Shown: positions 11,133-23,035 of the stretch, one piece after another
Numbering within the stretch: position 1 is the stretch's first letter
How the letters are laid out: each line of letters starts with the position of its first letter
Origin: Symbiodinium microadriaticum
Lineage: Eukaryota > Sar > Dinophyceae > Suessiales > Symbiodiniaceae
Direction of reading: 5' to 3'
Length of the DNA: 64,000 nt
NCBI GenBank assembly: GCA_001939145.1
Contig: LSRX01000339.1
Coordinates: forward strand, 465,953-529,952
Made by a program: the position numbers and the translations under genes
Notes under the pieces: generated by a model
Database searches by the model: none
What the model saw: only the letters and a program-made list of their open reading frames with translations
What the model was told of the DNA's origin: nothing

Positions 11133-11796
11133 ATGGCGTGCATCCGTGCACTGGCTGCGGCCAGCCTTCTCTGCGCACTTGGCGCAGGGCACGGAGACGA
11201 TGACCATTGCACGCACGAGGCCTCCATGGTGAACTACACCTGCAACACTACCACATGCGGAGGTTACATGGCCTACAAAGCCTCAGCATGCACTGCTAGC
11301 ATGAAGTGCCCAGCCGTCGTCGTCATTCAGGACTGGAACGGCATGAACGACTACGAGAAGGAGCGGTCACGGATGTTGGCCGAGATGGGCTATGTGGGCT
11401 TTGCTGCCGACATCTACGGCTACGGCACGCCTGTTGAGGACATGTCCGACTGGATGGCGGCTTCCTCTGCTCATCGCGGGAATCCGGACCTGTACATGTC
11501 CAAAATCAGTGCTGCCATCGACAAGGTGAAGTCTCTCGACTTTGTTGACACGACGAAAGTCGCCGTAATTGGCTACTGTTTCGGTGGAACCGGTGTGGTG
11601 AACATGGCCATTCTGGGGATGGAAGGCGTTCTGGGCGTTGTTGGCTACCACTCCGGCATCAGTCCCAACGCTAGGGTGGTGCGGGGCAACAGCACGACAC
11701 CTATGGTCGCCAAGGTTTTGCTGCACTCGGGCGTGAAGGACGACGCTGCGACGGACATGGCGATGCTGGAGGAAGAGTTCGAGTCTGCAGGAGCCA
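11133..11796 (+). CDS. Dienelactone hydrolase family gene, second locus, part before the N (3' truncated)
   Basis: The same signal peptide and DLH domain as at 6511, almost identical in DNA. The GYCFGG nucleophile and the VKDD acid motif are present. The sequence stops at the N (11797), just before the segment that would carry the catalytic His, so the unit is incomplete here. The start at 11133 matches the 6511 gene, and the 5' flank (TTTGTTTGGCGTGAGCTCCA) is shared. The frame stays open 297 bases further upstream through a dispersed repeat, which I exclude. This unit has the ERSRM and NSTTPM variants, like domain 2 of the first gene. Confidence 0.8.
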
Positions 11797-11797
11797 N
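11797..11797. other. Single-N assembly join inside the DLH locus
   Basis: The sequence left of the N ends inside a DLH domain. The sequence right of it restarts inside the signal-peptide codons. Part of one unit, and possibly whole units, is missing or collapsed. Confidence 0.9.
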
Positions 11798-12804
11798 CCA
11801 GCCTTCTCTGCGCACTTGGCGCAGGGCACGGAGACGATGACCATTGCACGCACGAGGCCTCCATGGTGAACTACACCTGCAACACTACCACATGCGGAGG
11901 TTACATGGCCTACAAAGCCTCAGCATGCACTGCTAGCATGAAGTGCCCAGCCGTCGTCGTCATTCAGGACTGGAACGGCATGAACGACTACGAGAAAGAG
12001 CGCACACGGATGTTGGCCGAGATGGGCTATGTGGGCTTTGCTGCCGACATCTACGGCTACGGCACGCCTGTTGAGGACATGTCCGACTGGATGGCGGCCT
12101 CCTCTGCTCATCGCGGGAATCCGGACCTGTACATGTCCAAAATCAGTGCTGCCATCGACAAGGTGAAGTCTCTCGACTTTGTTGACACGACGAAAGTCGC
12201 CGTAATTGGCTACTGTTTCGGTGGAACCGGTGTGGTGAACATGGCCATTCTGGGGATGGAAGGCGTTCTGGGCGTTGTTGGCTACCACTCCGGCATCAGT
12301 CCCAACGCTAGGGTGGTGCGGGGCAACAGCACGGCGCCTATGGTCGCCAAGGTTTTGCTGCACTCAGGCGTGAAGGACGACGCTGCGACGGACATGGCGA
12401 TGCTGGAGGAAGAGTTCGAGTCTGCAGGAGCCACATATGAGATCGCTCGCTATGGCTCGGGCGTCTACCACAGCTTCACGGAGTGGATGGCCAGCGTGCC
12501 CATGCAATCCATGTACGACCAGCGTGCGGACGTCAGGTCTTGGGAGAGCACCAAGCACTTCTTGATGGAGCTGTTTGTCGGTCTCCCTGCCGCGGAACGC
12601 GAGCCCGAGTGTGCCTGGGACCAACTTCTCATGAATGTGTTCGTTGTCTCTGGATACACCAGGAATGTGTCTTGAAGCCAGAAGGGCAGCTAGGAGGGCG
12701 TAAAGCTTCAGTCATGGGTCTCCAAATGTTTCTAATCCCAAGCGAACGAGACACTCTCTGCTGCAGGCGACCATGACCACGATGATGGAGACAACCAGGC
12801 AAAA
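11798..12804 (+). CDS. Dienelactone hydrolase family gene, second locus, part after the N (5' truncated)
   Basis: Reading resumes in frame at the signal-peptide codons for ASLLCALGAG, lacking the first nine residues, and runs through a complete DLH domain with GYCFGG, VKDD and YHSFT. Exon 1 ends at 12598 with a GC donor (GCGAGC), at the position where the first gene has GTGAGC. Exon 2, 12767-12804, encodes a His/Asp linker (DHDHDDGDNQAK) homologous to 8320-8360, with a GT donor. A final exon like 8549-8629 was not recognised downstream, so the 3' end is open. It has the ERTRM and NSTAPM variants, like domain 1 of the first gene. Confidence 0.8.
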
Positions 12805-14000
12805 GTATCCCCTCTTTAGTCCCTCCATTAAATGGGCAATTCTCTAAGTTAGGGTCGGCACCCTTCTAAAGAGGACCCTAAGAGGGACCCTGATTTGGAC
12901 AACTACCCAAATCCAGATCCCGGAGGGCTGGTTATGGGCTTGAGTTCAGGGTTTCAGCTTTTCGCAAAACCGGCGAGAGAGGGAGAGGGGGTTTAGGGTT
13001 TAGGGTTTAGGGAAAACCAGGGGCCTTGGCGGCAGCCGCGTTGACAGCAACGCGGCCCCTTCTGCGCGAGGAAATGCACAGGAGACCCGAAGCTCCAAAT
13101 TTTGGATCCCCGAGGGTCCAAAACGGCCTCTATGGGGGCCTGGAGTCATAGGGGGCTATTTTTGTTGTCGGGGCTCGTAATGCTTCTCCCCTCAGCTCGG
13201 GTTCATAGCTGGTATTTCTTTACAGGTTGTTCTTCGCCCCCGAAAGCTTGTGGATTTCTGCTCAAAAGCCGAGAACCGAAACCGCAAAACATTCGACCCA
13301 AGGCCCTAAAGTAAGCCTAAAAGCCTCCAAACCCCCTAAATCCCTCAACCAACCCCCGCCCCCCAAAAAAAATCGAATCCTTTGGGCGATTTGGAGGCCA
13401 ACGCCACCTCGACCTCGGACTCTTTGTCTCGGAGCCTCTCGGGCTTGGCCGGCCTCCTTAGCCTGGCCTACACCCTGGCCTAGAAGGCTCTGCCTGGGGT
13501 TTAGGGTTTGGGGTTTTAGGGCCTTTAAGGGCCTTTAAGGGCCTTTAGGGTTTAGGTGGCCTAGAAGCCTCGGAAGATCAATGTAGATAAAATGGAACAA
13601 GTCTGAGTCTGAGTATTTTTCAGGTGCGTGTGTCTACACTCTATGCGCGACCACGTCGGGATGTGCATGTGTATCGGGGTATGCATGTACAATCATGTAT
13701 ATCATATCGTAATTCGTGCGTTTTCGTAGGCATATGCACAGGAAACATGACGAGGTACATCCTAAGACAGCAACATGACCTGCAACTGGGCTGTTGCAGA
13801 GCTGCGTGCAGCAGTGGGGTAGAGGATCCGGCCAGGAGGACGAGCTGAGCCCTAAGGCCCTAAGGCTTGGCTATGACCCTCTTCAGCGGTTCATTGCAAG
13901 CAAACTGCTTCTGTTGATTTTCTGTTTTCGTGACTACTAGCATCCATCTTCACAGTACCTGCTTACCTGTTTTTTGCGTCTCTTCTTGCGCGTCTCCTGG
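12805..14000. other. Spacer rich in telomere-like words
   Basis: Contains TTTAGGG runs at 12989-13012 and about 13498-13556. A well-formed acceptor-like site (TTTCTTTACAG) ends at about 13225, but I cannot assign the sequence after it. No gene called. Confidence 0.45.
12989..13012 (+). repeat. Interstitial telomere-like (GGGTTTA)n
   Basis: Three perfect plant/dinoflagellate-type telomeric heptamers inside the chromosome, in the TTTAGGG orientation. Confidence 0.9.
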
Positions 14001-14227
14001 CAGGCCAGGGCGAAGTGCTGCTAGCAGCGTTGGAGCAGCGGAGTGAGCGAGAGCTATGTTTTCGGATTTTCAAGGCTGCCGAGAAGATTCGAAGATCAGG
14101 GCAGTATAGAACCTATGCGGGGATCCTTTCCTTTGTACATTTGTTGCTGTGTCAGGCTTCTCACTTTTCCGATCTTCTCGTCAGACCTTTCCATGAGTGC
14201 TTGACACACGTATGCCACTCGCCGTGT

Positions 14228-14372
14228 CTGCTGTTTTCCAGTCCAAAACATGATTGGAGTCGGCGGAAGTCTTCCCGAGGGCTCTCGAGATGCGGCAAGC
14301 TGCGAAGCAGCCCCGGCCACAGCTCCACGAAAAATCTCGAGGCTCGGGCCTCGTGCCATGCACACCTGTGCG
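14228..14372 (+). repeat. Dispersed repeat, copy 2
   Basis: Partner of 10841-10985 with small insertions and deletions, about 3.4 kb away in the same orientation. No terminal repeats or target duplication were recognised. Confidence 0.7.
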
Positions 14373-14625
14373 GATGAAGGCAACAAAAACCAGGGTTTTG
14401 GCTCTTCTTAGGGTTCTGCTTCAGGGTCCTCTGAAAGGCTTCTTCGATTTTGCGTGCATAGATCTTGAAGTTTACACAGCTTACCGACTCACTCGAATGG
14501 AAAGCCCCCCAAATCTTGAACGCGGAGGTGAATCATCCGAAGCAGGTCGCAGAACTCCATGCTTTTGCGCTCATCATCCCCTCCAGTAGTCGGCCTTGAA
14601 CAATGGCGTGAATCATTATCTTCAG

Positions 14626-14757
14626 GTCACGACAGCCCATATAGATGTAAAAGCCATCACCGCGATTATGATTGCCGTGGTAGTGGCAGAGGTCGTGGCA
14701 GTAAATGTCAAGATCGCAATCTTTTTCATGGTAACCATCGTGGCCCTAACAGTGTAG
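14626..14757 (+). CDS. Possible terminal exon encoding hydrophobic segments
   Basis: After an acceptor-like TATCTTCAG, an open stretch of 43 codons ends in TAG. It reads hydrophobic (ITAIMIAVVVAEVVAVNV, then IAIFFMVTIVALTV) and could form one or two membrane helices. No family is recognised. The DNA is rich in GTN/ATN triplets, so it may instead be degenerate simple repeat. Confidence 0.22.
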   Translation, partial: VTTAHIDVKAITAIMIAVVVAEVVAVNVKIAIFFMVTIVALTV

Positions 14758-15276
14758 CCAGTGTTGCCATCACCTGCAAAGTTTATGACCTGCCGCTGTC
14801 GCAGCATGCTCTCTAGAGTTTTGCTGCCTGGCGACGCCGGCCACAAGGTCCTCTGATTCTTCTATCGAGCTGATTTCGGGGGTTCAGGTTGTTTCTTTGT
14901 AGGTTAACATCCGAACCCCCAGACTAATCATCTGTGCGGCTCTTCTGCGGCCTTCCTTGATCAAGCCCGATACCGGGAGCCCCACTTTTCAGTCCGTGGC
15001 TGTCCTGCTTGATCGGTGTTTTTCGACATAGCTTGCACGACTTTGAGATCTTCTTCCGTTGAGGCTCGAGCCCCGCACTTCAGACACCCTGAACCTGGAG
15101 TCCCAAGCGAGAGAGTCGGGGAGGGCCAAATGCTCAAGGCAGAGAAGCCTTGAAATTCTTTTATGGGTTTCAAGAGGATGTGGGATTATGGTATTTAGGG
15201 CTTGCGGCTCGGGATATAGTATAGGGTAGACGCCGCTTTCAGATGGTAAGTTCGAAGCACGTCTTTGTATATGTAC

Positions 15277-15280
<4 letters not shown>

Positions 15281-15308
<28 letters not shown>
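15281..15308. repeat. (TA)n dinucleotide repeat
   Basis: A short perfect TA run in spacer. Confidence 0.9.
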
Positions 15309-15497
15309 GACCCTAAACCCTTTGTCCGTTCCCTGGCAGGTTGCCCGGCATGGCCGCGGCGCCCCAGGTGCCTCAGGGTTAAGAGGTGCTTCGGATTTTT
15401 GGGTTTAGCAAGGTGTATCTCAATAAGAGACTACTGGGTGCTGTGGAAGATGAGCCTTCCGACACTTGCACGACCATTTGCAGATTGGGTTTTGCAG

Positions 15498-15580
15498 GAG
15501 GCAGGCGAAGATTTGCAAACATTCTAACATCGCCGAAGCCCAGACCAGACGGGAAGCGCAGGACGACTTCTGTATGAATG
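15498..15580 (+). CDS. Possible internal exon, unknown protein
   Basis: Bounded by a pyrimidine-rich acceptor (TTTTGCAG) and a canonical donor (GTGAGC), 83 bases, open in one phase (RQAKICKHSNIAEAQTRREA and onward). No family is recognised. It could belong to the same transcription unit as the FHA exons downstream. The opposite strand is also open here, so the strand is uncertain. Confidence 0.25.
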
Positions 15581-16566
15581 GTGAGCCCTCCTTTCTTGCT
15601 GCGAGTATGGTATGGTGATGCGCCGAAGCACATAAGCTGGTTAATCATCGAACTCCCCCGCAATGGGCTCATCACCTCGGCATTCCTTTAGCACGTGCGG
15701 GGCTTGTTTTTGAATGCCCTTTGTGCATGCTTGCCTGGCCGTGTTCGGATGTGGGCCTGCTTCTCAAGCTTGGCATCTACATAGCCATAACGCCCCAGGG
15801 ATCCTAAAGCCCCAACACCAGAGACCCTGAGGCCAAGTGCCCCACAGCCCCAAACCCTGAAGCCCTAAACCGAAAAACTTCGGAGCCTCGAAGCTGCAAA
15901 GCTCCGGAAGCACCGAGCCAAGAAGTTGCCTCGACACCCTTGGCTCCTTTCAGGTCTTTGCTGAAGTTTTTTGTCGCAGTGCAGGCTTGGGGGCCGGGTT
16001 AAGGTTCCGCAGCGCATGTACTTCACTGGATCAAGTTTCTGACAATATGCATTCTCATCAAGAGAATTGCCCAATCGAAGCAAAGTCACTGACGGGACCA
16101 GTTCCGACAGACAAAAGTCTTTCTCAGAAGATCATTGTCAGGCATGACTTTGGCCATGTCCACTTTGCTCGGAACTGCTCTTGGGCGGCAGTCTGCAGAG
16201 AAACGTGCACATGTCCGCAGCTGTAGTTCGCGGGGAGACAGAGAATGCATTTTGCGACAGCCTTGTCACATTGCCAGTCCTGCACCCAATGATCACTACG
16301 AAGTTGCACTGGCAACAAGCACAACACACATCAGACAAGCACGCACGCTGCGCATCCAAAGATGTTTCCTTCTCATACTCGTACAGTAGCGGCCCTGCAA
16401 CCCGAAAGCCCAAACCCTGAAGCGCACAACTCAAAGGCCCCAAACCCTTCAGCCCCAAACGCTCAACTAAATCATTATAAATGATCTCCCTCATGCGATG
16501 CATCTTTACGTGCAGTTAAGTTACTAAGTTTCTGTGAGAGTTTGAAGCCTAAATTGCCTTTTTCAG

Positions 16567-16869
16567 CATCTGCGGAAGTTTGGCGCCCACGAGCCGCCCT
16601 GTTCAGACTCCTTTCTTAGCTGCTCCGTGAGAACGAAGTCGAGAATCTGTACAAGTGCGACGCACACGTTTCTCGGGCAAGACAGCGATAATGGTCTGTT
16701 GCAGCATGTCGTGGTTGTGGTAGTTGTGGCGGTGCTGGCAGCAGCAGTTGGATTGGGAGTGGTGGTAGGGCCACGAGCTGCGGTAGCAGCGCGGCAGGAA
16801 GCACCGCAGAAACCCGCCTGGCGCTCTCGCCAGGGAAGGCCGGTTCAGGTTCTCCTTGGGCCCTGAGAT
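16567..16869 (+). CDS. Possible terminal exon with one membrane segment
   Basis: Begins right after the acceptor CCTTTTTCAG and stays open for 100 codons to a stop. It holds a Cys-containing N part, one strongly hydrophobic stretch (VVVVVVVAVLAAAVGLGVVV) and a basic Gln/Arg-rich tail. This could be a single-pass membrane tail. The valine run may derive from a GTG/GTT repeat, so this is weak. Confidence 0.22.
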
Positions 16870-17285
16870 CCCTAAGCTTCGGTGGGCCATAGAGCCTCGG
16901 AGCTGAGAGGGCCTGCGATCGAAGCCTAAAGGGAGGGGGAGTGTTCGTTGGAGATTGAGCTTGTGGTATGGTCACTCTTGATGCTGTGCAGATCTGCATT
17001 TTAAAGGCAGTTCCGGATTCGGCTGCAGTTGGAGCTATCATCTGGTGGATGGCAAGCACTTGAAGGTTTCAAGTTCAGGGCCCTTGTAGGTTTGAGGGGT
17101 GGAGGGAGCGAGTCAGCTGGAGACCTTACAAGTTCAGTGCGGCCTTTCTCACAAAGCTTTCAGGCCACGATGGAAACGAAAACTTCACGGGAAGAAAGAC
17201 TAAGACTCAGATGCCCCGAAGCGTCCGCCCTTCAACTCCGTCTTGCATTGTTAATCTCTGTAGGGTCCGGGCATAGGGGGCTCAG

Positions 17286-17988
17286 GGATTCCCTGGAAGA
17301 AGTGGAATTGGTCGTCGGCCGTGACAAGTCCTGCGACTACCAGGTGCCCGATTCGGGTCGACCCCTCGTGTATGCTTTTGGGGCCAGGGTTTGTGGGGGA
17401 CCCCAGTTTAGGGCCTGGGGCTTTTGAGGACCCTGGACCGACATTTCTCAGGGGTCGGCTTCAGGTTTCAGGGGGCATCAGGGGATGAGCTCTTGAGTTT
17501 GAGATGCTCAGGGCTTAAAGCTGAAGGTACTAGTGATTGGTGGTAATGATAATTTGCTCGGGAGAGGGAGGGAGGGGTCCACAGAGAGTTGCACCGCTTC
17601 TGTTCAGGAGAGTTGTCCACGCTCTATTCGGCGTTTCGGAATTTGTTTTTGGGGTTTCGGGCTCCGAGCACCGCGCTTGATCCTGGGAAGACCGGAGACT
17701 CGCCGACACCTGCTGCCAGGTGTCAAACTCCAAGGTCTCCAAGCATCACCTGAAGCTGCGTGCGGACTCCCAGAGATCTGTTAGGGCTTGAGGGTTCGGG
17801 GAGGTTTAGGCTTCTGGTTCTTGGGCAGATGGGGTTTCGGAGGTAGATGTCAGGGAGTGGTAGTCTGGAGTTCAAGGTTCTGGGGAGTGAGGGGGTTACG
17901 ACTACCTCTCGACGCTGGAGAGGTCCCTTTGGTGGATGAGAAAGTGGTGTTTTGGAGTCTGAGTCGACACGGGCCACGGGGTATTCCG
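17286..17988 (+). CDS. FHA-domain protein, internal exons (partial)
   Basis: Exon 17286-17343 encodes EEVELVVGRDKSCDYQ, the GR-x-x-x-CD hallmark of forkhead-associated domains, which bind phosphothreonine peptides. Exon 17720-17779 encodes VSNSKVSKHHLKLRADSQRS, the S-x-x-H segment; its spacing from the first motif matches the family. A likely third exon begins at 17941, phase-compatible, with VFWSLSRHG in the position of the usual D-x-S-x-N-G strand; its end (about 17980-17988) is uncertain. Donors GTGCCC and GTTAGG are GT type, unlike HSP70. FHA domains occur in checkpoint kinases, RNA-processing and transport proteins; nothing here decides which. The start and remaining exons were not found. 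Confidence 0.65.
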
Positions 17989-19294
17989 GTTCCAAGACCG
18001 AGGGAAACGACTAGTAGGCAAGCGGGCGACGACGACGACGACGACGAGCATCTGCCAGACTGTCTTACGATCACACACACATCGTCACTATTGAATCATT
18101 ACTCCCCTGCTCCTCCTCCTCCTCTTCCTCATCATCATCAACATCCAATGATCATCAACGTTATCGTCAGAGCAGGGCTTCCTGACACGTTGGCACTGTG
18201 GGCTTGGTAGGAGCATCCTACCACAGGTGACACGTGGCCTGAGGAAGGGCTTCAATATAGACGCCGGTACGACAAGAGTATTCAGGGAAGCTGTTTTTTG
18301 CTGGAGGCAAGAGAAGGTTTCCCAACCTGCAAGATTCCGAAGTCCGCGACCCCACGCAAAAATCATGAACTTTGAAGCCCCTTTGGACATTGAAAGGCTG
18401 GTTGGAGTCTCAAAGCCTTCAGCTGGTGGCTGCTGGAAGCTCGGGATGCGCTGTGAATGGGGCGCCTTTGAAGAAGGACACGGAAGGGAATCCGAAGCTT
18501 TTGTTTGGCCCCTCCCGGGGGTTTTGGTGCTCGGCGTGAAGACAGGGTTTACTGGGGCCCTTCGTGGAGGAGGTCGCCTTCGCTCCAGCGTAGGGTTGGA
18601 CCAGACTCCCTGAGCCCGCTTTTGTGTGCTGAAGTTTGGAGGGTGCGCCGGGGCTCAGACTTTCACTTCAGCCCGGCCATGGCCCATGGCCCATGGCCTA
18701 TGGCCACGGCCCCCAAGCCTGCTGCCCTCGACGGTCTTCGGTTTCTTCCGGGTTGCCGCCGCGCTCCAGGGTGGAGGGATGAGGGTTTAGATCCATCGGA
18801 GCCCAAGCAGAGTCAGAGTCCGTCATTCTGCGCACTCCGTTTCTCAAAGCCTCGCTGACTGAGTTCATTGGGTTTAGGTCACCGATGGCTGTAGGGAGTG
18901 CTTTCGGCCGTGCGTGCGGGTGGGCAAGCTGTCAGAACAATTCGATGCATCCAGGGCTTCGATTGCTGGTCTTCAGCCACAGGTGGTTTTGACAAAAAAG
19001 GGGTAGCTGGTGTAAATGTTTAAAACATAAATAATCTCGGGTTTCGGAACCCCCCCTGCTCAGGCTTTGGATTCTCGGGCCTTCTCTCCAGCGAACGCAT
19101 CACGCATGGCTTTTGCTAGGATGAGCAACGCCACCTGCAAGATGGCGATCGGGTCGAAGTGGGGCGTTCCTCTCGCGCTTGGGCTTTCGGGGGGGGGGGG
19201 GGACGTGTTCGAAGGCCAAAGGATGTGAAAACCTTCAAACCCTAGCCCAGTAAACCCTCAACTCCCTGGCCCCCTGAAAGCCCAAGCCGCAACC

Positions 19295-19525
19295 ACAGCC
19301 CTAAACCCTAAACCCTAAACAGCATCTAAGCAGCTTTGATGTTTCCACCCTGGAGCGCGGCCATTATCAGACTCGAAGTCCTTGACCTCAGCTTGCAACG
19401 CCCGTCTCTGCACCTTCAGCCTTAAAGCCCTAGATCCTGAAGTCCCCCGGTTTAGGGTTTAGGGGTTTAAGGGTTTAGTGGTTTAGGGTTTAAGGATTGA
19501 GGGGTTTCGCGTTTAGGGGTTAGGG
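19295..19525. repeat. Interstitial telomere-like arrays in both orientations
   Basis: CCCTAAA repeats at about 19300-19320 are followed, about 130 bases later, by TTTAGGG-type repeats with degenerate units (GGTTTAAGG, GGTTTAGTGG). The two strands therefore face each other. Confidence 0.8.
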
Positions 19526-21994
19526 TTTAGCATCTTACCATGCTAATAACACTCGCCATGATCATGGGCATCATCATAGTGATAGTGGTGCAGTAAGAGT
19601 ACTCACGGTAACAGATTGAAGCCCCCCTCGTTGCTGTCCTCTGACCTAAGGCCCCAATTGTCAGAGAAGTTGGATTGAATGCCTAGTTATTTCTGTCGAG
19701 GGCCTTAGGGCTTATAGGATCCCTAAACGTAAGCCCTGAAATTCGGTGTGGGTTTCTGTTGCAAACCTTGCGGTCTGGCTGTCTATGGCCGCTGCCTCAG
19801 CGCTTCGAAAGCAGATTGTTACACCATGAAACCGGCAACCTCGGCAACCTCGGCCCTCCAGGTGCCATACTTGCTTTTCCGGTAGGGTTGCCCATGAAAG
19901 TTATAGTCTGTTATAGTAGCCCTGTATTATATCAAACCCGAAACCTTCAAGGCTCAGAAGCCCCAGAGGACCTGAAACCGAGAAGCCCCGGCCAGGAAAA
20001 GGGGAGGAAAGAACAGCGAATCGCAGGTCCGGCAGAGTCGGGTGTGGGATTCACCGAAATCTCCTTTACGGCTTCCAGGCAAAAAAGACGTCGGGTGAAA
20101 GATGTACGTAAGGGCTAGAAGAACAGGAGGACATTCACTACGGAATTCAGGTGCTGCTTGCTTTACTAGCGGTGAATGAATTTGCTACACATGCGGCCAC
20201 ATGATTCCGAACACCCAAATCCCAAGCCCTGAAACGGAAGCAACATAAACCTCAAGAGCCAGAGAACCTTGAATTGCCAACCTTCAAAGCTGGGCGGGAG
20301 GATTCGCACTGCTGTTCCTTGGCTGAAATTGCTCGGTGTGGGCTTCCGGCGTTGGGGCTTAGGGACCTCAGGGCTTCGGCTGTCTATTTTCGAAATTGTG
20401 CCGCTGTGGATCGGCGGGCGGATGCATGCAGAGAGCTGCGGTGTGAAAGATATATTTTTGTTCGGGTTAGGGTCTCGTGTTGAAGACAGAGCTGCGCTTG
20501 GCCCACATTGGCGGGTTCTCGTCACTTATCGTCCTGGTCTGGACATCGTAAGGTGGCATCATGTTTGTACCGTACCTGAAGTCAAAAAGCCCGAAACCCT
20601 GAAGTCCTCAAACACCCCCCCCCCCCCCAAGGGCCCCTGAAACCAAAACTACGAGAACCCGGAGCTGCCAAAGCCCAACACACAAGGCACTGAAAGCCCA
20701 AAGGGGGCCCGGACTCGAAGGCTTTCCTGTGTGTCCCAGGTCTCCGTGTCCAGTTCCCTAAGAAGCAGACCGTAGAGGCCCAATCCTTGGGCTTTTTCCA
20801 CGGAAATTCATAACATGGGTTTAGGGTTCAGGGTTTCGGGGGCGGTTCTCTGAATCAGGGTCCTCTTCTGGGGTTCCTACCCACGCGAATTTGGTGCTGA
20901 TATTCCGAAGGGGGAGAGGTTTGGTCTTGGCCGGTGTTGTTGTTTATTCGACTTTGGCTGAGGAGTTCGAAATCCGCATATCTAGTCTAAGATGTTACGT
21001 GATGGTTTATGTTTTTTTCACTTGACCTTTGTGTTCCCTAGCCTATGCGGCTCGGAGTGCTCCGCGGTTCTGATGATCATGCGCATGAGTTGAGCATTGT
21101 GAGTTTGCTCAACAGCAGACGCTAAGGGGGCAGACCTCACGAGCCGTTGACATCCGCTAGAACTAGCATACGGGAGTTGAGCAAGACAGCAATGAAGAAC
21201 AGTTGGTTTGTAAGCCCTATGAAAAACCTCCAACAACCTATCAGAGATTACCGAGAAGCTCTCATAGGATCCTACAAACATGTGGAACTAGGAGCCCCAG
21301 AACGTGGAGCCGGAGCACATCCTCGAGCCGGCCCAGACGACAAGGCCATGGTCAGGGGGTGCCAGGGCCAGCAGAAGGTTGCGGCTGTAGGGTGTTGGGG
21401 GACTTTGTTTGGTTATTCTTGGTGTGCCGGATTTTGGGGCTTCGGACTTTCGGCCCTGTACTTTCAGGAGTTTAGGGTTGAGGGGTTTAGGAACTGTATT
21501 TTTTTCGCGACATATCGTGACAAGAGAGAGTCAGTGTTCCAAGTGCCATCTGTCCTTCTGCCCGATCCTCCAACTCACGAGATTATCCTGAGACGAAGCA
21601 TGTGTCGGACGATCCACAAAGATAATTGGCCTGACCACAAACAGTAACAAAGAGCAGTCATGGTAGCATTGAGGAAATCGAAGGACACCATGGTCTCCAT
21701 CGAATTTGCCCATTGTGTACAAAGGATGCTTCGAGCTGGGCTAGGAGCAGTCCAGGCTTGAGTTTGTTCAGTTCAACAGTCCTGTGCAGTGGCCTGGCAT
21801 CACGTTGCAGAACAGGTCTAACAAAGACAGCTTCAGTAATGCAAACGGAGCGAAGTGTATCTCCGGATGTTGTGAGTTTTGTGTGGTCGATTGTGGCAAC
21901 GAAATGGAAGCCTATATATGCGGACAACAACGCATGTGTGCGTGTGTGTTGATTCTTCTTGTGTAGAGTACAGACTGTGCGGCTTGAGCGTGCG

Positions 21995-22023
21995 CACGCA
22001 CGCACGCACGCCGGCTTGAGCGT

Positions 22024-22088
<65 letters not shown>

Positions 22089-22110
22089 CGTACGTACGTA
22101 CGTACGTAAT
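21995..22110. repeat. (ACGC)n then (ACGT)n tetranucleotide repeat
   Basis: Two ACGC blocks separated by CGGCTTGAGCGTGCGC, passing into ACGT units. The preceding CTTGAGCGTGCGC is itself repeated, which suggests slippage or duplication of the array start. Confidence 0.9.
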
Positions 22111-22128
22111 GCATGTGAACGTTTCCGG

Positions 22129-22160
22129 AGTCCTAGTGTAGGATCCTGATTGAGAACCCC
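22129..22160. repeat. Copy of the AGTGTAGGATCCT motif
   Basis: Reads AGTCCTAGTGTAGGATCCT and, a few bases later, AACCCC. It is related to the motif at 8462-8513 and 59833-59886 and lies just after the ACGC/ACGT array. Confidence 0.35.
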
Positions 22161-23035
22161 TTTGGTTTTTCAGAGTGTACATTTGGATCATACTGGATTC
22201 GGAACCAGGCGCTTCTTCGTAATATGTTGTTCTTCATCTCGAAAAAAACTTCCAAGCGGCTGCTGAACATGAGTGGACCACTATGATCTGTTTCCAAGTT
22301 TCCTTCCCAAGCCCTTCTGCCCGAAAATGCATGGATCCCAACCTCAATTGACAAGGCCGAGAGGTCCGCTGGATGACTACATTGCAAGCCCGCCCGAGCG
22401 CCGGCATTTTGTGCACTTGTGTTACACCCTCTCTAGACAAACGGAGATCATTGGGGCTGAAGGGTGCGTCGAAGTTCAGGCTGTTCCGAGGTGTGAACTC
22501 GGGGTTCAGCAAGATGTCGGTGTATCCGGTTCCGGATACTCTGGGTGAGAACTAGGTCATGCCTCAAACCGTATTGGGAAATCCTAAGGCTTCAAGAGGC
22601 GGCAGAAGCTCGGGCCGGGCTCCCTCCTACAGTACCGTACCGGAAGCTCGGTTGAGGGTAGAAGATTTGGCTTCGGAAAGCCCTACACCATGTTTGCGCG
22701 AGAAAACCTTCGTTGTCGTGCCGCTGATCTGTGCATTTGGGCTCCAACGCGTAGAGCCTTGGTGCAGACGTGGCTAGTTCCGATCAAAGGCCAGGAGGGT
22801 TGAGCCGCAGGGGGCGAGAGGGGCCAGTGTGCATGTCCTGCTCTGGAAATCACTGCCCCTGCATGCCTCTGCGCTGCCGTAGCCTCGCTTCAGGCTGAGA
22901 AGGAATCATGGGAAGCACGTCTCAGGAGCCGGTGTTTCCGGTCTTCGGGCTTCGAGTCGAGGCTTTGGTGGCTCTTCAGGTCTCTTTTGGGGTTTGAGGA
23001 TTGGGTTGTAAAGGTGTGAGATTGGCAAGCTATAG

